From positions 124,001-188,000 of the forward strand of contig NZ_CP006951.1 of NCBI RefSeq assembly GCF_000830885.1: a DNA stretch of 64,000 nt, written 5' to 3'. Origin of the DNA: Dehalococcoides mccartyi CG5 (GTDB lineage Bacteria > Chloroflexota > Dehalococcoidia > Dehalococcoidales > Dehalococcoidaceae). The notes under the pieces were generated by a model that saw only the letters and a program-made list of their open reading frames with translations, was not told the DNA's origin and did no database searches. Positions 17,338 to 24,954 of this stretch are shown here, piece by piece; the first letter of the stretch is position 1; each line of letters opens with the position of its first letter. The position numbers and the translations under genes are program-made.

Positions 17338-18236
17338 CGCGGTATCTCAGCCTCCATTTTTTTGGTGCGGGGCTGGTTTAACATAACAATAAGTATGCCG
17401 GCTAATACCAGCATACCGCCCAGAAATTCGTTAAAGGTAAGGCCTTCGCCCAGAAACAGATATCCCAGAATAATGGCACCTACCGGTTCACCCAGTATGG
17501 CTACCGAAACTACCAGAGCAGGTACCAGCCGCAAAGCCATGTTAAGGGAAGAATGGCCTACCAGCTGGGAAACTACTGCCAGCAGGAAAATCATCAGGTA
17601 AGTAGTGCCGGGATATCCCCCGAAGCTATCACCGCTGATAAATGCGCCCGCCAGCAAAAAGAAAGCGGCACTCCCGTAAAGCAGAGTGATATAGGGCAGG
17701 AAATCTATACTGTTACGCATCTGGCGGCCAATAATCAGGTAACCGGTGGTGGGAATGGTGGCCGCCATAGCCAGCATATTGCCTAAAAATGCCTGTTCAC
17801 CCACCTGCGTGGTGGCCAGATTTATCAGTACCATGCCTCCGAAAGCCGCCAGCACCCCAAAGATGGCTTTCGGGTTAAGCTGTTCCCGCCACATTATATA
17901 AGACATAATGGCTACTAGTACCGGGTGTGAGGTTACCAAAATAACCGAGCTGGCAATAGAGGTGTATTCAAGCGAACTCACCCAGAAAAACTGGTCCATG
18001 CCCACCAGAAACCCGGCTAGAATGATAAGCAATAGGTTTCGCCGTGAAAGACATTTTATAGCCAGATATACAGGCCTCGCGGCAAACGGTAAAAGTAAAA
18101 GGGTAGCCGCAAGCATACGCAAACTGGCGATTATAACAGGCGGTGCATCTGCCAGACGGGTAAAGACCGAAGCCGCAGCAATGCCAAACACCCCAAGAAG
18201 CAACAGGAGATACGTTTTAGCTTTCATGTGAAGCAT
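17334..18236 (-). CDS. EamA-family (DMT superfamily) transporter
   Basis: The 300-residue protein has ten predicted helices arranged as two EamA repeats. Repeat features are visible, such as an AREPVGAI-like GEPVGAIILGYLFLGE segment in the second half. Such exporters move amino acids or metabolites; the cargo cannot be assigned. It is divergent from the threonine aldolase gene and overlaps the metallopeptidase by 4 bases. An alternative start codon lies three residues in. Confidence 0.88.
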   Translation of the reverse strand: MLHMKAKTYLLLLLGVFGIAAASVFTRLADAPPVIIASLRMLAATLLLLPFAARPVYLAIKCLSRRNLLLIILAGFLVGMDQFFWVSSLEYTSIASSVILVTSHPVLVAIMSYIMWREQLNPKAIFGVLAAFGGMVLINLATTQVGEQAFLGNMLAMAATIPTTGYLIIGRQMRNSIDFLPYITLLYGSAAFFLLAGAFISGDSFGGYPGTTYLMIFLLAVVSQLVGHSSLNMALRLVPALVVSVAILGEPVGAIILGYLFLGEGLTFNEFLGGMLVLAGILIVMLNQPRTKKMEAEIPR

Positions 18237-18320
18237 TCAGCATACCCTAATTCCTTAAAAAATACCAGTTTACGCTTGTCGGATGGATTATAATAGTATT
18301 AACAAGCAGGGGAGGTTAAG

Positions 18321-19355
18321 ATGAAAATTATAGACCTTCGGAGTGATACTGTTACCCGTCCCACCCCCGAAATGAAAAAAGCCATGTGCGATGCCCCTCT
18401 GGGAGATGACGTGTTTGGGGAAGATCCCACTGTAAACCGTCTGGAGGAAATGGCAGCCGGGAAAACGGGTAAAGAGGCCGCTTTGTTTACCCCCAGCGGC
18501 ATCATGAGTAATCTGCTTTCAGTCCTGTCCCAGACCCGCCCGGGTGATGAAATAATACTGGGGAGTGAAGCCCATATACTCTGGTACGAAGTAGGCGGGG
18601 CATCAGCAGTGGGAGGTGTGGTTATGCGGGCTGTGCCAAACCAACCTGACGGCACTATCCATCTGGCAGATATAAAAGATGCTATACGCGGCTCAAATCT
18701 TCATTTTCCGCCTACACGGCTTATCTGTCTGGAAAATACCCACAACCGTTGCGGGGGTGCGGTGCTAAGCCCGTCCTACACCGCCGGGGTGGCAAATCTG
18801 GCCAGAATGCGGGGTATTAAGGTCCATCTGGACGGTGCCCGTTTGTTCAATGCCTGTGTGGCTCTGGGTGTTTCAGCCAAGGAACTCTGTCAGGGGATGG
18901 ATACAGTCAGTTTTTGCCTTTCAAAAGGGCTGTCGGCACCGGCAGGATCACTTTTGTGTTCTGACCAAGAAACCATAAACCGGGCCAGAAAATTCCGCAA
19001 GATGCTGGGCGGAGGCATGCGTCAGGCCGGGGTATTAGCAGCCTGCGGTATTGTGGCGCTGGAAACTATGATAGAGCGCTTGGCTCTGGATCACGCTATG
19101 GCTAAAACTCTGGCGGAAAGTCTGTTTGATATAGATAACCATACGCTGGATAAACAAATTGTCCAAACCAATATTGTCATTTTCAACCCGCCGTTTGGTC
19201 TTGGTGCTGACGAATTTTTAGAGCAGGCCAAGCAGGCCGGGTTACTCTTTACCAAGGGTAGTCACGGCCGGGTCAGGGCTGTTTGCCACCATGACCTGAG
19301 CGAGGCAGATATACAAACGGCCATTAAGCGTATTGCAGCTATGAAAAAGGCTTAG
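18321..19355 (+). CDS. Low-specificity L-threonine aldolase
   Basis: This is a PLP enzyme of 344 residues (GLY1/LtaA type) that cleaves threonine or allo-threonine to glycine and acetaldehyde. The N-terminal LRSDTVTRPTPEMK and GDDVFGEDPTVNRLE segments are diagnostic. HLDGARLFNA holds the PLP-binding Asp, and the Schiff-base Lys lies in CLSKGLSAPAGS. The ATG follows GGGGAGG. It could supply glycine or act as an overflow route. It is monocistronic. Confidence 0.92.
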   Translation: MKIIDLRSDTVTRPTPEMKKAMCDAPLGDDVFGEDPTVNRLEEMAAGKTGKEAALFTPSGIMSNLLSVLSQTRPGDEIILGSEAHILWYEVGGASAVGGVVMRAVPNQPDGTIHLADIKDAIRGSNLHFPPTRLICLENTHNRCGGAVLSPSYTAGVANLARMRGIKVHLDGARLFNACVALGVSAKELCQGMDTVSFCLSKGLSAPAGSLLCSDQETINRARKFRKMLGGGMRQAGVLAACGIVALETMIERLALDHAMAKTLAESLFDIDNHTLDKQIVQTNIVIFNPPFGLGADEFLEQAKQAGLLFTKGSHGRVRAVCHHDLSEADIQTAIKRIAAMKKA

Positions 19356-19464
19356 TCACGCCGGAAGCTTTATAAGCACTACGGGTGCATACTGCAAAGA
19401 CAACCCGCCGGTAACGAGTGGCGTTATTTGTGAAAAAACGGCTGTTAGGTTAAAATTAGATACA

Positions 19465-19959
19465 ATGAAGAAATTCCCCAAGCGTACATATTCAAACCCC
19501 ATCCAGTTTTTCTCCGATATTGGTTTTATCCTGAGAAACCGCCGTAAGTTAAAGGAATCCCGTTTAAGCGGATTTCCCGGCCCGGCCTTTCGGGAACGGT
19601 TGATGCTGGCGGTAACAGGGGTTAATGAATGCCGCTTTTGCACTTATGCCCATACCAAAATGGCTCTTGAAAGCGGCATTTCCCAGTCAGAAGTGAAAGC
19701 CTTGCTGGATGGTGATTTTGGTAACTGCCCACCGGAGGAGCTGGGCGCAGTCCTCTTTGCCCAGCACTGGGCAGACACTGCCGCCAAACCTTCTGCAAAA
19801 ATGCAGGGCAAGTTTGAAGCGGATTACGGAGCCGAAAAATCAGGTTTTATAAACCTGTATCTGCGCATGATACGTATCGGCAACCTTAGCGGCAATACTG
19901 CTGATAAATTACTATATTATATTTCCTTCGGCAAAATGGGGCTGGACCGTCAGCTATAG
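19465..19959 (+). CDS. Carboxymuconolactone decarboxylase / AhpD-like protein
   Basis: The 164-residue helical protein carries the CxxC...H motif of the AhpD-like family (NECRFCTYAHTKMAL). A redox or peroxidase-linked role is usual for members with this motif. The partner is unknown and there is no peroxiredoxin gene beside it. It is preceded by a 109-base gap after the threonine aldolase. The start has no strong ribosome site. Confidence 0.8.
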   Translation: MKKFPKRTYSNPIQFFSDIGFILRNRRKLKESRLSGFPGPAFRERLMLAVTGVNECRFCTYAHTKMALESGISQSEVKALLDGDFGNCPPEELGAVLFAQHWADTAAKPSAKMQGKFEADYGAEKSGFINLYLRMIRIGNLSGNTADKLLYYISFGKMGLDRQL

Positions 19960-19964
19960 ATGCG

Positions 19965-19993
19965 TTGAATTTAGCCTGTCTATAAGATATAAT
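19965..19993 (+). promoter_or_regulatory. Promoter of tRNA-Val
   Basis: TTGAAT (19965-19970) and TATAAT (19988-19993) are separated by 17 bases. The predicted start is about 9 bases before the tRNA 5' end. Confidence 0.8.
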
Positions 19994-20008
19994 CGGCCTG
20001 AGTTCTTT

Positions 20009-20084
20009 GGGCGGTTAGCTCAGTGGTTAGAGCACCTGCTTCACACGCAGGGGGTCAGTGGTTCAAATCCACTACTGCCCACCA
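20009..20084 (+). tRNA. tRNA-Val (anticodon CAC)
   Basis: A complete cloverleaf is visible. Acceptor GGGCGGT pairs with ACTGCCC, with discriminator A and encoded CCA. The anticodon arm is CCTGC-TTCACAC-GCAGG, giving anticodon CAC. The T arm contains GTTCAAATC. Its 3' side abuts a low-GC patch with an RHS remnant, consistent with use as an integration site. Confidence 0.97.
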
Positions 20085-20100
20085 TTATTTGGATGTAAAA

Positions 20101-20135
20101 AAGCCCTCATGATGTTAGTTTCATGGGGGCTTTTT
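20101..20135 (+). terminator. Terminator after tRNA-Val
   Basis: A 12-bp stem with one G-T pair (20101-20112 with 20121-20132, 8-base loop) is followed by T residues. The RHS-fragment reading frame begins inside this hairpin. Confidence 0.85.
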
Positions 20136-20806
20136 CTATAAATGGCACTAATTTGGTCACTAGCAGCACTGGTACTTCATTTGGCTCAACCAAGTATTAT
20201 CCGTACGGTGTTACCAGAAGCGGTTCCGTACCTACAGACGAGAAGTTTACCGGTCAGAAGCTGGATGGTACCGGGCTATACTATTACAATGCTCGATATT
20301 ATGACCCTATAATCGGTAGATTTTTAAGCGCAGATATACTGGTACAGAATATTCATAACCCCCAGTGTCTTAATAGGTATAGCTATGTATTAAATAATCC
20401 GCTAAAATATATTGATCCGAATGGCCATAGGATGGTAATACCGGGCAATCCACCACAAAATGGCATCCCTTTCCCGGGACCTGAAGGCCCTGGCGGATCG
20501 AGCGGCAATGGTGATTCGGGCGACAGTGGTACAATATTGTTGCCACCTATAGACAATTCGACTGGCGGTTCATCCGCACCTCGACTGAGTACTTATGATG
20601 CAGTCGTAGGTACTTTAGAGGTAGTGGGAGGATGGTTTTGCTGTATTGTCGGCGGAGTAATAATTGCAGCAGCTGGCACTATTCCTATTCCTATTGCTTT
20701 GCCTGTAGGAATAGACTTAATAGTAGTTGGTATAGGGTCTATCTCGGATGGGTTAGGTAGATTTGGATTTGATTTTTATATACCTAATCCTTTCGGTGGT
20801 CCATAA
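20123..20806 (+). pseudogene. RHS/YD-repeat protein C-terminal remnant
   Basis: This 227-codon frame starts within RHS repeat sequence. It has the end of the RHS core (YYPYGV, FTGQKLDGTGLYYYNARYYDP, GRFLSAD and NRYSYVLNNPLKYIDPNG) at residues about 25-110. A Gly/Pro/Ser-rich linker and a hydrophobic Gly-rich tail follow. Complete RHS proteins are far longer, so the 5' part is lost. The first ATG lies in the tRNA-Val terminator and has no ribosome site. The variable C-terminus after the core is where RHS toxins lie, but this one resembles no toxin I know. Base composition is more AT-rich than the flanks. It probably arrived by integration at the tRNA. Confidence 0.8.
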
Positions 20807-20990
20807 GGGGGTAGCACTTGGACATTGGTTTTTTCTGTTAGGACTTTTTAGTGCAATATTTTCGGGTTTTTCTTTATTTAAGAGAAAACCTTCTTCACAG
20901 TCAGACTCTGATAAGTTAGGATTTTACCTACTGTTTGGAGCAGGTATCTTTGTGATTATTATTTCCGTATTAGATGCCTTTTTGGGCTAA
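20763..20990 (+). CDS. Small two-helix membrane protein, unknown
   Basis: This is a 75-codon frame starting at TTG and overlapping the RHS remnant end by 44 bases. It encodes two hydrophobic helices separated by a Lys/Ser-rich loop (KRKPSSQSDSDKLG). The true start is uncertain; a GTG at 20796 would remove the overlap and neither has a strong ribosome site. Position just after an RHS C-terminus is where immunity genes often lie, so an immunity role is possible but unproven. Confidence 0.45.
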   Translation: MDLIFIYLILSVVHKGVALGHWFFLLGLFSAIFSGFSLFKRKPSSQSDSDKLGFYLLFGAGIFVIIISVLDAFLG

Positions 20991-21008
20991 CTAGAACAGG
21001 GGGTAGTT

Positions 21009-21434
21009 ATGCGCGGATATGTAAAAATAGTCTCTACATTACTGATTACATTGGCTTTAGCAGAGATGTTATTTGTGGCATACCTTCAAATCCAATCACA
21101 AGTGCCTGTGATTGATTTAGACATGGAAACCCGGAAAATTATTAGCAGTACCTTTTTACTTGTGTGCATAGTGATTTTCTCGCTTGGTTTTTACATCGCT
21201 CCCATTTTAAAGAAAATTGTTACGAAATCTGTAACTGAGAATTTTGTATTTATGGGAAGCATTGTAAGACTAGCCTGTTTTGCCACTCCGTCTTTGACAT
21301 CTCCGGTCTTCTATCTTTTAGGAACAAATGTACTCAGCACTATTGTAGTATTCATGTTATCCGTTTTGCTGATTATTAAGTATTGGCCTACAGTCGACTA
21401 TTGGGAGAAAATTTACAGAGAGCTTAAAAAATAA
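21009..21434 (+). CDS. Small four-helix membrane protein, unknown
   Basis: The 141-residue protein has about four membrane helices. A good ribosome site (AGGGGG) precedes its ATG. It lies 18 bases after the preceding small frame and shares its AT-rich composition. No known family is recognised. It may belong to the same acquired cassette as the RHS remnant. Confidence 0.6.
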   Translation: MRGYVKIVSTLLITLALAEMLFVAYLQIQSQVPVIDLDMETRKIISSTFLLVCIVIFSLGFYIAPILKKIVTKSVTENFVFMGSIVRLACFATPSLTSPVFYLLGTNVLSTIVVFMLSVLLIIKYWPTVDYWEKIYRELKK

Positions 21435-21674
21435 TTTATATTATGTATAGGATTTTATATTACTGCGAGTAAGTTTATATTCGGGTCTTTAATATTTGGC
21501 ACTAAGGCTTATCAAATTTATCTTTAAAAATAAGTTTGCAAAGCTAAAATAAGTGTTACCACAAGCCAAGAGTTTAGCTTTAAAACCACTAAAAAGCCGG
21601 GCAAGTATCTAATTTAATGAATCCGAAATGGCAGATTTAGGGCTAGTATAGGTGTCAGTCAAGCTCTTCGGGGG

Positions 21675-22355
21675 CTATTCAGCAAAAGACAACCGGTATC
21701 CTATACCGGCTTCGTTTTTAATGATACCGCCGGTCTTCAGGTTTTTTTCCATTTTAATACGCAACCTGGATACATAAACCCGTATACTTTCATCTGAACC
21801 GGGGTAGGCGTGTCCCCACAGGGTATCTGATATATCCCGGTAGTCCACTATTTGGCCGCCTCTTTGCAGCAGAAGGCTCATAATCATGGTTTCCACTCTG
21901 GTCAGTAAAACCCTGTCATTTCGGAACGTAAGTTCGTGTTTGGCACAGTCAATGGTAAGGTCACCGAATTTGATTATGGCCGTATTTGGGCTGATATTTT
22001 TGGATAGGGCTTTTTTAACCCTTGCCAGAAATTCAAGGTGGCGGAATGGTTTGATAATATATTCATCAGCCCCTTGTTCCAGGGCTTTTAACACATTTTC
22101 TTCTTCTTCGCAGGCGGTTACTACAATAATAGGGGCACCGGTAATCGGGCGTATTTCATCCAGAACCTTCAGTCCGTTCATATCCGGCAGACCCAAATCA
22201 AGCATAACCAAATCTGCTTTGTCAGAGTTTATGCTTTCCAGTGCCTCATAGCCGGTACGGCAAATGGTAATCTTGGCGTCATGATAAGACAATTTCAAGA
22301 TAGAGCTGATGGTTGAAGCGGCAGCATCGTTGTCCTCAACTATTAAAATATTCAT
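21675..22355 (-). CDS. Response regulator (OmpR family), dehalogenase-locus
   Basis: The 226-residue protein has a receiver domain (VEDNDAAAS, phospho-acceptor Asp in VMLDLGLPDMNG, Lys in IIKPFRHLEF). The winged-helix output domain ends in IRVYVSRLRIKMEK and AGIGYRLSF. Its start overlaps the end of the kinase gene by 20 bases, so the two are coupled. It likely controls the divergent rdhA-rdhB operon at 24955. It is the last gene of a three-gene leftward operon. Confidence 0.92.
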   Translation of the reverse strand: MNILIVEDNDAAASTISSILKLSYHDAKITICRTGYEALESINSDKADLVMLDLGLPDMNGLKVLDEIRPITGAPIIVVTACEEEENVLKALEQGADEYIIKPFRHLEFLARVKKALSKNISPNTAIIKFGDLTIDCAKHELTFRNDRVLLTRVETMIMSLLLQRGGQIVDYRDISDTLWGHAYPGSDESIRVYVSRLRIKMEKNLKTGGIIKNEAGIGYRLSFAE

Positions 22356-24129
22356 TAGCTATCCTGATATTATCGCGTTCGTTCCGGGATACGGTTTTAA
22401 CCGGTATAGTGAAGGAGAATTCACTGCCTTTCGGTTCTCTGGGGCTATAAATAATATTGCCGCCGTGTGCTTCAACGTAAAGCTTGGCAATAGGCAAGCC
22501 CAACCCCAGACCGCTGAGGTTATGACCGCCGCTAAGTTTGCCGTATTCTGTAAAAAGGTCAGGAATCAGACAAGCAGGTACGCCTGCGCCGCTGTCGCTT
22601 ACAGTAAAGCGAAGAGATTCATTGTCTAGCCGGGTGGCAACTGATACGCTATCCTCCGGTTTGGTATACTTCAGGGCGTTGTCTATCAAATTGGTAAGTA
22701 TTTGCAGCAAACGTTCTTTATCACAGTATATCTCGGAGTTGGCTGTTTCATCACAAAAGACAAGGCTCTTATGCTGTTTCAGGAAGATAGGCATATATCG
22801 TAGCTGCAACTCCTCCATGATATCCTCAATGGAATAGCCGGCCATTTTCAGTTTCAGCATGCCTATTTTACCGCGTTCAAGTTCAATCAAATCATGGATA
22901 CGGCTGTTTAAGGTCTCTGCCCCTTCGCGGATACTGCTGGCCAGATTATAGAGTTCAGTGCCTTTTTCAGATACGTTCACCAAGGCATCACTGGCGGCCA
23001 GAAGGGGGGTCAGGGGGGTTCTGATTTCATGGACCAGAGCTTTAAGATGAGCCTGCCTTTTCTTGGTTTCATCCTGCAGGGCCTGCCTCAGCAGGCACTC
23101 TTTAGTATAGCTCTCCGCTATAGATTTTTCGGATGTTTTTACCTTGGTGATATCTTCCATCCGTCCGCAGATGTTGGATATAGAGCAATTATCATCGTAA
23201 GATACCCAGAGTATCTCTTTTATCCAGGTGGATTCACCGTTTTGGATAATTTCATATTCGGTAGTCAAAGACGAACGGTTAGCAAAACGTTTGCACTTAT
23301 CCAGATACAATCCCCGCTGTTTAAGCAGGGAATCAAGGCCTTTTACCTGAAAACTGCTGTCAGGCTGGCGGCTTATGATAAGTTGTAACAGCTTTTCGCA
23401 TATCTGGTTGGGGGTTGCCGGGGCAACATAAGGGCTGAATATTACATTGTCATGTTTGTCCAGAATATACAGATACTCATCTGAATTGTGGAAAGAGAAC
23501 GGGAAAATCAGCTGATGAGAGGTTTCATCTTCCTCGTCACTGGCAAGCTGTATTTGGGCATAGGCCTGGTCAAGTTTATCTTCTAAAAAGTGGGGCTGCG
23601 GGTGCAGTATCTCAACCGAGTAGTCAAGGATAGTGGTGTTTTTAAGGTTGTTTACATAACTGGCGGCTTTTTCTTCCTCGCCGTTCTCCAGTATAAATGT
23701 TATCGGGGCAGGGTAGATGCCTGCTTCAACCGGTTGCATAACCTCCAGCGTGGGCATATTGTGCCAGCAGGACATGGTGGTGGGATTACGGAAAATATGC
23801 CCCTGTTCTATGCGCTCATGGTAGATGGCGGTGCCTATGGCTGCCTCGTAACAATTATCCAGCTCTACCACTGATAATCTGCCGGCATAATGGTTTTTCA
23901 GCTGAGTAATAGATTCGTTGCACATGCCGTAGTTCAAAATACAGTAGCCGTTTTCCAGAATTGCCCGCTCAATATAATAGGATAGCATCTCTATTTTAAC
24001 GCTGTAGAAGCAGGAGTTGGTTATGGGGTAAATTCGGGCATCCAGATTCCGGTGCAGAGCCCAGTTTTTAACAAAGTTGCTCATGCTTACGCAGGTAACA
24101 ACCCCAACTTTGTTATTTTCGGTTTTCAT
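22336..24129 (-). CDS. Soluble sensor histidine kinase with DUF1638-like N-terminus
   Basis: The kinase has 597 residues and no membrane helix. Residues about 60-125 (LNYGMCNESI with Cys70, VELDNCYEAAIGTAIYHE with Cys93, CWHNM with Cys121) resemble the DUF1638 pattern found with corrinoid methyltransferase genes. A PAS-like region follows near 280-390. The HisKA H-box is ALVHEIRTPLTPL. The ATPase domain has NLIDNALKYT, DSGAGVP and GLGLGLPIAK. It is coupled to the downstream regulator and to the upstream B12-like gene (17-base overlap). The sensed signal is unknown; a corrinoid or methyl-state signal is inference. Confidence 0.85.
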   Translation of the reverse strand: MKTENNKVGVVTCVSMSNFVKNWALHRNLDARIYPITNSCFYSVKIEMLSYYIERAILENGYCILNYGMCNESITQLKNHYAGRLSVVELDNCYEAAIGTAIYHERIEQGHIFRNPTTMSCWHNMPTLEVMQPVEAGIYPAPITFILENGEEEKAASYVNNLKNTTILDYSVEILHPQPHFLEDKLDQAYAQIQLASDEEDETSHQLIFPFSFHNSDEYLYILDKHDNVIFSPYVAPATPNQICEKLLQLIISRQPDSSFQVKGLDSLLKQRGLYLDKCKRFANRSSLTTEYEIIQNGESTWIKEILWVSYDDNCSISNICGRMEDITKVKTSEKSIAESYTKECLLRQALQDETKKRQAHLKALVHEIRTPLTPLLAASDALVNVSEKGTELYNLASSIREGAETLNSRIHDLIELERGKIGMLKLKMAGYSIEDIMEELQLRYMPIFLKQHKSLVFCDETANSEIYCDKERLLQILTNLIDNALKYTKPEDSVSVATRLDNESLRFTVSDSGAGVPACLIPDLFTEYGKLSGGHNLSGLGLGLPIAKLYVEAHGGNIIYSPREPKGSEFSFTIPVKTVSRNERDNIRIANEYFNS

Positions 24130-24712
24130 TTAACAAGTCCTCACTAAGTTTGCAGACAATCTGTTTGAATGAGTCAGGGAAAGAACAAAAAGAAAGTTTG
24201 TCTTTATTCTGGTTTTGATACATAAAAGGTACTCCACCTGCCAGAACATTCAGGCCGGCGGCTTCGAAACAGGGCTTCAGTTTGGCCAGTTTATCAATAT
24301 GGTGAAACAATGTCAGGCTGACAACAACTGTGGGGTGAATCTGGCCTGCCATTTTTTTTATAGTCTGTTCATCAAGCCCCAGCACCACCGGTACAAATCC
24401 ATTCAGTTTCAGATATGCTTCCAGCAGGGTAATGCCCGGAGGTATAAAGGAGATGGGGTTGAAGATGGCTATGGGGGCACAACTGCGGGGCATAGTTTGA
24501 GCTTTTCCAGCTTTGTTTTGGATTATACCGATGAGCCTTCTGATCTCATTATGATGGATTGCCCCCCGTATATAGTCGTCAAACATCTGGTCAACCAGAT
24601 CAATCAGCTTCGCAGTCTCCGAAGGAAGGATGCCGCTAATGGCTTTTTCAAGTTCAGCAGATTGGGTTCTGGTAATCATACTGGTTTCTGACAGTAAATT
24701 CTGATGTACCAT
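24113..24712 (-). CDS. B12-binding-like domain protein lacking the ligand His
   Basis: This 199-residue protein has a helical N-terminal part (about 15-70) and then a flavodoxin-like region that reads as a cobalamin-binding domain. LEAYLKLNGFVPVVLGLD, VVSLTLFHHIDKL and GLNVLAGGVPF match the order and spacing of that family. The DxHxxG motif is replaced by SFIPPG, so the lower-ligand His is Ile90. Related sensors (for example SCHIC domains) bind heme or B12 in another mode. It overlaps the kinase gene by 17 bases. Two starts are possible (24712, 24679) and neither has a strong ribosome site. Confidence 0.7.
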   Translation of the reverse strand: MVHQNLLSETSMITRTQSAELEKAISGILPSETAKLIDLVDQMFDDYIRGAIHHNEIRRLIGIIQNKAGKAQTMPRSCAPIAIFNPISFIPPGITLLEAYLKLNGFVPVVLGLDEQTIKKMAGQIHPTVVVSLTLFHHIDKLAKLKPCFEAAGLNVLAGGVPFMYQNQNKDKLSFCSFPDSFKQIVCKLSEDLLNENRK

Positions 24713-24791
24713 AGTTTTATTTTATATCTATTATAGTGGTAATACAATTCAGCTCCGAACGTTTAGGTGAGGTGTAACAGAACTGATACGG

Positions 24792-24847
24792 GGTATTACT
24801 GATTAGTATCCACTAGTTATTGAGTGTTAGCTACGTGATGTAATACC
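24792..24847. promoter_or_regulatory. Divergent intergenic region with GGTATTAC/GTAATACC dyad
   Basis: Between the B12-like gene and rdhA, GGTATTAC (24792-24799) and GTAATACC (24840-24847) form an 8-bp inverted repeat 40 bases apart. A related GGTAATAC occurs at about 24738-24745. A TTGAGT hexamer at 24820-24825 lies 15 bases before TAATAC. These could be response-regulator sites controlling rdhA. No expression evidence is available from sequence. Confidence 0.35.
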
Positions 24848-24954
24848 ATACGGTTAATGCCCACTGCAGGATAAAGGCGATGCGCGCAATTTGCCTTGGA
24901 GTCTATCGGTGAAGCTAAATCTCATATGGAAAGGTAACCAAAAAGGGTTAAGAC

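Noticed and set aside
22309-22629. Antisense frames within kinase, omeA and leuS genes
   Set aside because: These long frames opposite well-supported genes have no ribosome sites or domains and follow from codon bias of the real genes.
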